Of a DNA stretch of 7,092 bases, positions 5,614 through 7,092 are shown one piece after another. Source of the stretch: an uncultured Shinella sp. (GTDB taxonomy: Bacteria; Pseudomonadota; Alphaproteobacteria; Rhizobiales; Rhizobiaceae). Position 1 is the stretch's first letter, and every line of letters begins with the position of its first letter. Position numbers and translations under genes: made by a program. A model generated the notes under the pieces. It searched no databases and was not told where the DNA came from. It was given only the letters and a program-made list of their open reading frames with translations. The stretch is taken from positions 1 to 7,092 of the forward strand of contig CAMLOC010000180.1 in NCBI GenBank assembly GCA_946481465.1, in the 5' to 3' direction.

Positions 5614-5864
5614 GGAGTTGCTCCTATTAAGTTAAGGAATTCGCCTGCGTCCTTAACCTGGTAGCGTTTGGCTTCCTTTTCCGGGTGAGGACGGTGAAAG
5701 CTGGCTACGTTCTCACCTTTGACAAAACGGACGCGGGAGCCGCTGCCTTCAACGACTTCGCAGCCAGCAGCAACGAGAAGGCTTTCAATGTCGGCCCACT
5801 CAAGGGCGCCCGAAACAGGGTTCTTGAATACGGCTGCCAACGTCTTCTTTTGCTTGCTGTTCAT
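5610..5864 (-). CDS. hicA: HicA-family mRNA interferase toxin
   Basis: An 84-residue toxin from the ATG at 5864. It has the small double-stranded-RNA-binding-like fold of HicA: WADIESLLVAAGCEVVEGSGSRVRFV, then FHRPHP (56-61) and KDAGEFLNLIG. HicA toxins degrade mRNA in translating cells. The GSGS motif (40-43) is followed by Arg44 where E. coli-type HicA proteins have the active-site His after G-S; here the nearest His residues are 57 and 60. This fits a known-looking subfamily with GSRVRF and FHRPHP rather than a damaged gene. A TTG at 5891 could add nine residues, but it would place the promoter -10 inside the gene. No clear ribosome site precedes either start. The gene is coupled to hicB by ATGA. 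Confidence 0.88.
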   Translation of the reverse strand: MNSKQKKTLAAVFKNPVSGALEWADIESLLVAAGCEVVEGSGSRVRFVKGENVASFHRPHPEKEAKRYQVKDAGEFLNLIGATP

Positions 5865-5915
5865 GCTAGCAACATAGGGCGCACTGATCAAATCTGCAAG
5901 CGCTTTATGCTAGCA
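5863..5915 (-). promoter_or_regulatory. hicAB promoter with paired HicB operator-like sites
   Basis: On the minus strand TTGCAG (5899-5894), 17 bases and TATGTT (5876-5871) form a sigma-70-like promoter. ATGCTAGCA occurs at 5863-5871, across the hicA ATG and the edge of the -10, and again at 5907-5915 just upstream of the -35, 44 bp apart (about four helical turns). The second copy is a perfect 10-bp palindrome, ATGCTAGCAT (5907-5916). Bound together they would bracket the promoter. The predicted transcript would be almost leaderless. Confidence 0.55.
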
Positions 5916-5985
5916 TTTACAGTATGTATGCCTTGCTTTTATGAGATAAGAAACTTACAAAAGGTCATATGTGACCATTTTGGAG
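5916..5985 (+). promoter_or_regulatory. phd-vapC promoter and inverted-repeat operator
   Basis: TTTACA (5916-5921), 17 bases and TTATGA (5939-5944) form a plausible promoter; TTGCTT (5933-5938), 17 bases and TACAAA (5956-5961) is an alternative. GGTCA-tatg-TGACC (5963-5976) is a near-perfect 14-bp dyad downstream of either -10, well placed for autorepression by the Phd-type antitoxin. GGAG at 5982-5985 is the ribosome site. Confidence 0.45.
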
Positions 5986-5992
5986 TGTGGCT

Positions 5993-6259
5993 GTGTCAAC
6001 GATTAGCCTCAAGGATGCCAAGGCTGGTTTTTCGCATATCGTGGATCAAGCCGCCGCTGGAGATTTCGTCACGATTACCCGGCATGGTCGCGCCGCTGCT
6101 GTCCTTGTCTCTGTACGGGCGGCAGAAGCAGCAAAGAGAGCGCTTGCCAAAGGGCGGCCTAGCCTCGTCCAGTATCTGAAGACCTTTCCCGCTGATGTGG
6201 ATTTCGACGGCGATGTTTTCGCGAGGAACCCGACTCCATCGCGTGAGGTGGATTTGTGA
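5993..6259 (+). CDS. Phd/YefM-family antitoxin
   Basis: An 88-residue antitoxin with the Phd/YefM DNA-binding fold: STISLKDAKAGFSHIVDQAAAGDFVTITRHGRAAAVLVSV (residues 2-41), then an extended toxin-binding tail ending FARNPTPSREVDL. Two GTG codons are possible, at 5987 and 5993. GGAG at 5982-5985 is one base from the first and seven from the second, so 5993 is the better start. The stop overlaps the toxin's GTG by four bases. It probably represses its own operon through the GGTCA/TGACC dyad. It is divergent from hicAB. Confidence 0.9.
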   Translation: MSTISLKDAKAGFSHIVDQAAAGDFVTITRHGRAAAVLVSVRAAEAAKRALAKGRPSLVQYLKTFPADVDFDGDVFARNPTPSREVDL

Positions 6260-6702
6260 GTGGCTTCTTGCTCGATACCAACGTCATTTCGATGTTGTCG
6301 CCGTCAAAGGCGACGGCCACGGCTGATTTTATAGCGTGGCTGGAAGAGCAAGAGCGGCTTAACGCGATCTATCTATCCGCTGTCACGATCCACGAAATTG
6401 AGAAGGGTGTGAGGCTGCTGGAAGCAAAAGGTGCGACGGCCAAGGCGGCAGGGATCGAGATATTTTTGCGGGGGCTCATTGTCGGATACGATGACCGGAT
6501 TCTTCCGGTTGACGCCGAGGTCGCACGGGAAGGCGGAAAACTGGAAGCGAAGGCGATGTCTGCCGGTTATAATCCCGGTGCGGCAGACGCCATGATCGCA
6601 GGGACCGCCAGCGCTCATGGTCTAACGGTCATCACGGCGAACCTGAAACATTTTCAGCCATTCGGAATCAACGTGACATCGCCGGATCAACTGGCGCCCT
6701 AA
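6256..6702 (+). CDS. vapC: PIN-domain toxin, VapC family
   Basis: A 148-residue PIN-domain ribonuclease toxin starting at a GTG that overlaps the antitoxin stop (GTGA). Active-site residues are present: D7 (LLDTNVIS), E47 (TIHEIEKGV) and D111 (GAADAMIAGTA), with N129 in the ITANLKHF motif where some VapC proteins have Asp. The ending HFQPFGINVTSPDQL is typical of VapC partners of Phd-type antitoxins. It is only distantly like the other PIN toxin at 2903-3322, so the two modules look like separate acquisitions, not a duplication. The RNA target is not predictable from sequence. Confidence 0.93.
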   Translation: MSGFLLDTNVISMLSPSKATATADFIAWLEEQERLNAIYLSAVTIHEIEKGVRLLEAKGATAKAAGIEIFLRGLIVGYDDRILPVDAEVAREGGKLEAKAMSAGYNPGAADAMIAGTASAHGLTVITANLKHFQPFGINVTSPDQLAP

Positions 6703-6796
6703 GTACGCGATCGAGCTGAGAGAAAACAGGAAGCCACCAAAAAGAAATTCGTTTCGCCTTTGGCATGAGTATCGGAAACGAGCAGAGAGGGCGCAC

Positions 6797-7092
6797 ATGC
6801 TCAAAGCCATCCTATCCGTGACTCTGCTTCTGGCGATGACCGGTGGCTTGTCGGCGCCCGCTCATGCAGACGAGCCTATTGACGTTGTCGCGGGCATCTA
6901 TGCCAAATACCCCTGGAAGGATTTGCCGCCGGGCGGTCATGGGGCATGGTATGTGGAGACCGCGGCGGCCTGGGAGAATGGCGCATCGGACGCTGGAATG
7001 ACGTTCCTTGTGGGGCCAATCATTCAAGTGGAGAAGGTCGTCACCGAGCTTGTGGTTTCCGGTGACTATGAAGCCAGGGTACGTGCGGCTCT
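6797..7092 (+). CDS. Exported protein of unknown function, 3' end missing
   Basis: An open frame runs from this ATG past the window edge; 98 residues are visible. AGAGAGG (6784-6790) lies six bases before the ATG, a good ribosome site. A Sec-type signal peptide is clear: Lys3, a hydrophobic core ILSVTLLLAM and cleavage after AHA at 24, before DEPID. The mature part begins with an acidic start and the motif GIYAKYPWKDLPPGG, followed by mixed strand-like sequence. I do not recognise the family; the pattern (signal peptide, then a periplasmic domain binding or sensing something) is only a guess. It is 94 bases after vapC in the same direction and probably has its own promoter. Confidence 0.75.
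   Translation, partial: MLKAILSVTLLLAMTGGLSAPAHADEPIDVVAGIYAKYPWKDLPPGGHGAWYVETAAAWENGASDAGMTFLVGPIIQVEKVVTELVVSGDYEARVRAA

Noticed and set aside
6750..6780. CGTTTC/GAAACG inverted repeat after vapC, considered as a terminator
   Set aside because: Only six pairs around a 19-base loop, mostly A-T, with no T-run.

Overview
The window is a high-GC stretch most like an alphaproteobacterium of the rhizobial group (Hyphomicrobiales). This rests on general protein style, GC-rich codon use and the GGAAC-type promoters of an extracytoplasmic-function (ECF) sigma factor. No rRNA, complete tRNA, CRISPR array or insertion sequence is visible. It reads as an accessory or island region: a small stress regulon, three toxin-antitoxin (TA) modules, a tyrosine recombinase and a decayed gene.

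Layout. At 1-953 is the 3' part of an AAA_14/DUF4143 ATPase, cut by the window edge. At about 958-1140, minus strand, are the eroded remains of an SRAP (YedK/HMCES-type) gene. At 1152-2806 is a self-contained unit: an ECF sigma factor with no adjacent anti-sigma gene, then a DUF4142 ferritin-like exported protein and a Tat-type cupredoxin that overlap by ATGA. Almost the same 30-bp promoter (GGAACCT, 15-base gap counted from GGAAC, GCATCCAA) lies before the sigma gene and again directly after its stop codon, before the DUF4142 gene. This is strong sequence evidence for autoregulation and direct control of the operon.

At 2903-3573, minus strand and convergent with the cupredoxin, is a FitAB/VapBC-like module (ribbon-helix-helix antitoxin plus PIN toxin) with a recognisable promoter and palindromic operators. 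At 3926-5038 is a complete tyrosine recombinase. At 5257-5864, minus strand, is a HicA-HicB pair, divergent from a Phd-VapC pair at 5993-6702. These two operons share about 128 bp of control DNA with paired ATGCTAGCA sites and a GGTCA/TGACC inverted repeat. The window ends inside an exported protein of unknown function (6797 onward).

The most interesting unit is the sigma-DUF4142-cupredoxin cassette: a candidate periplasmic metal/redox response whose sensing step may lie in the sigma factor's own C-terminal extension, which carries its only cysteine. The next is the divergent hicAB/phd-vapC control region, where one operator-like site touches the promoter of the other module.
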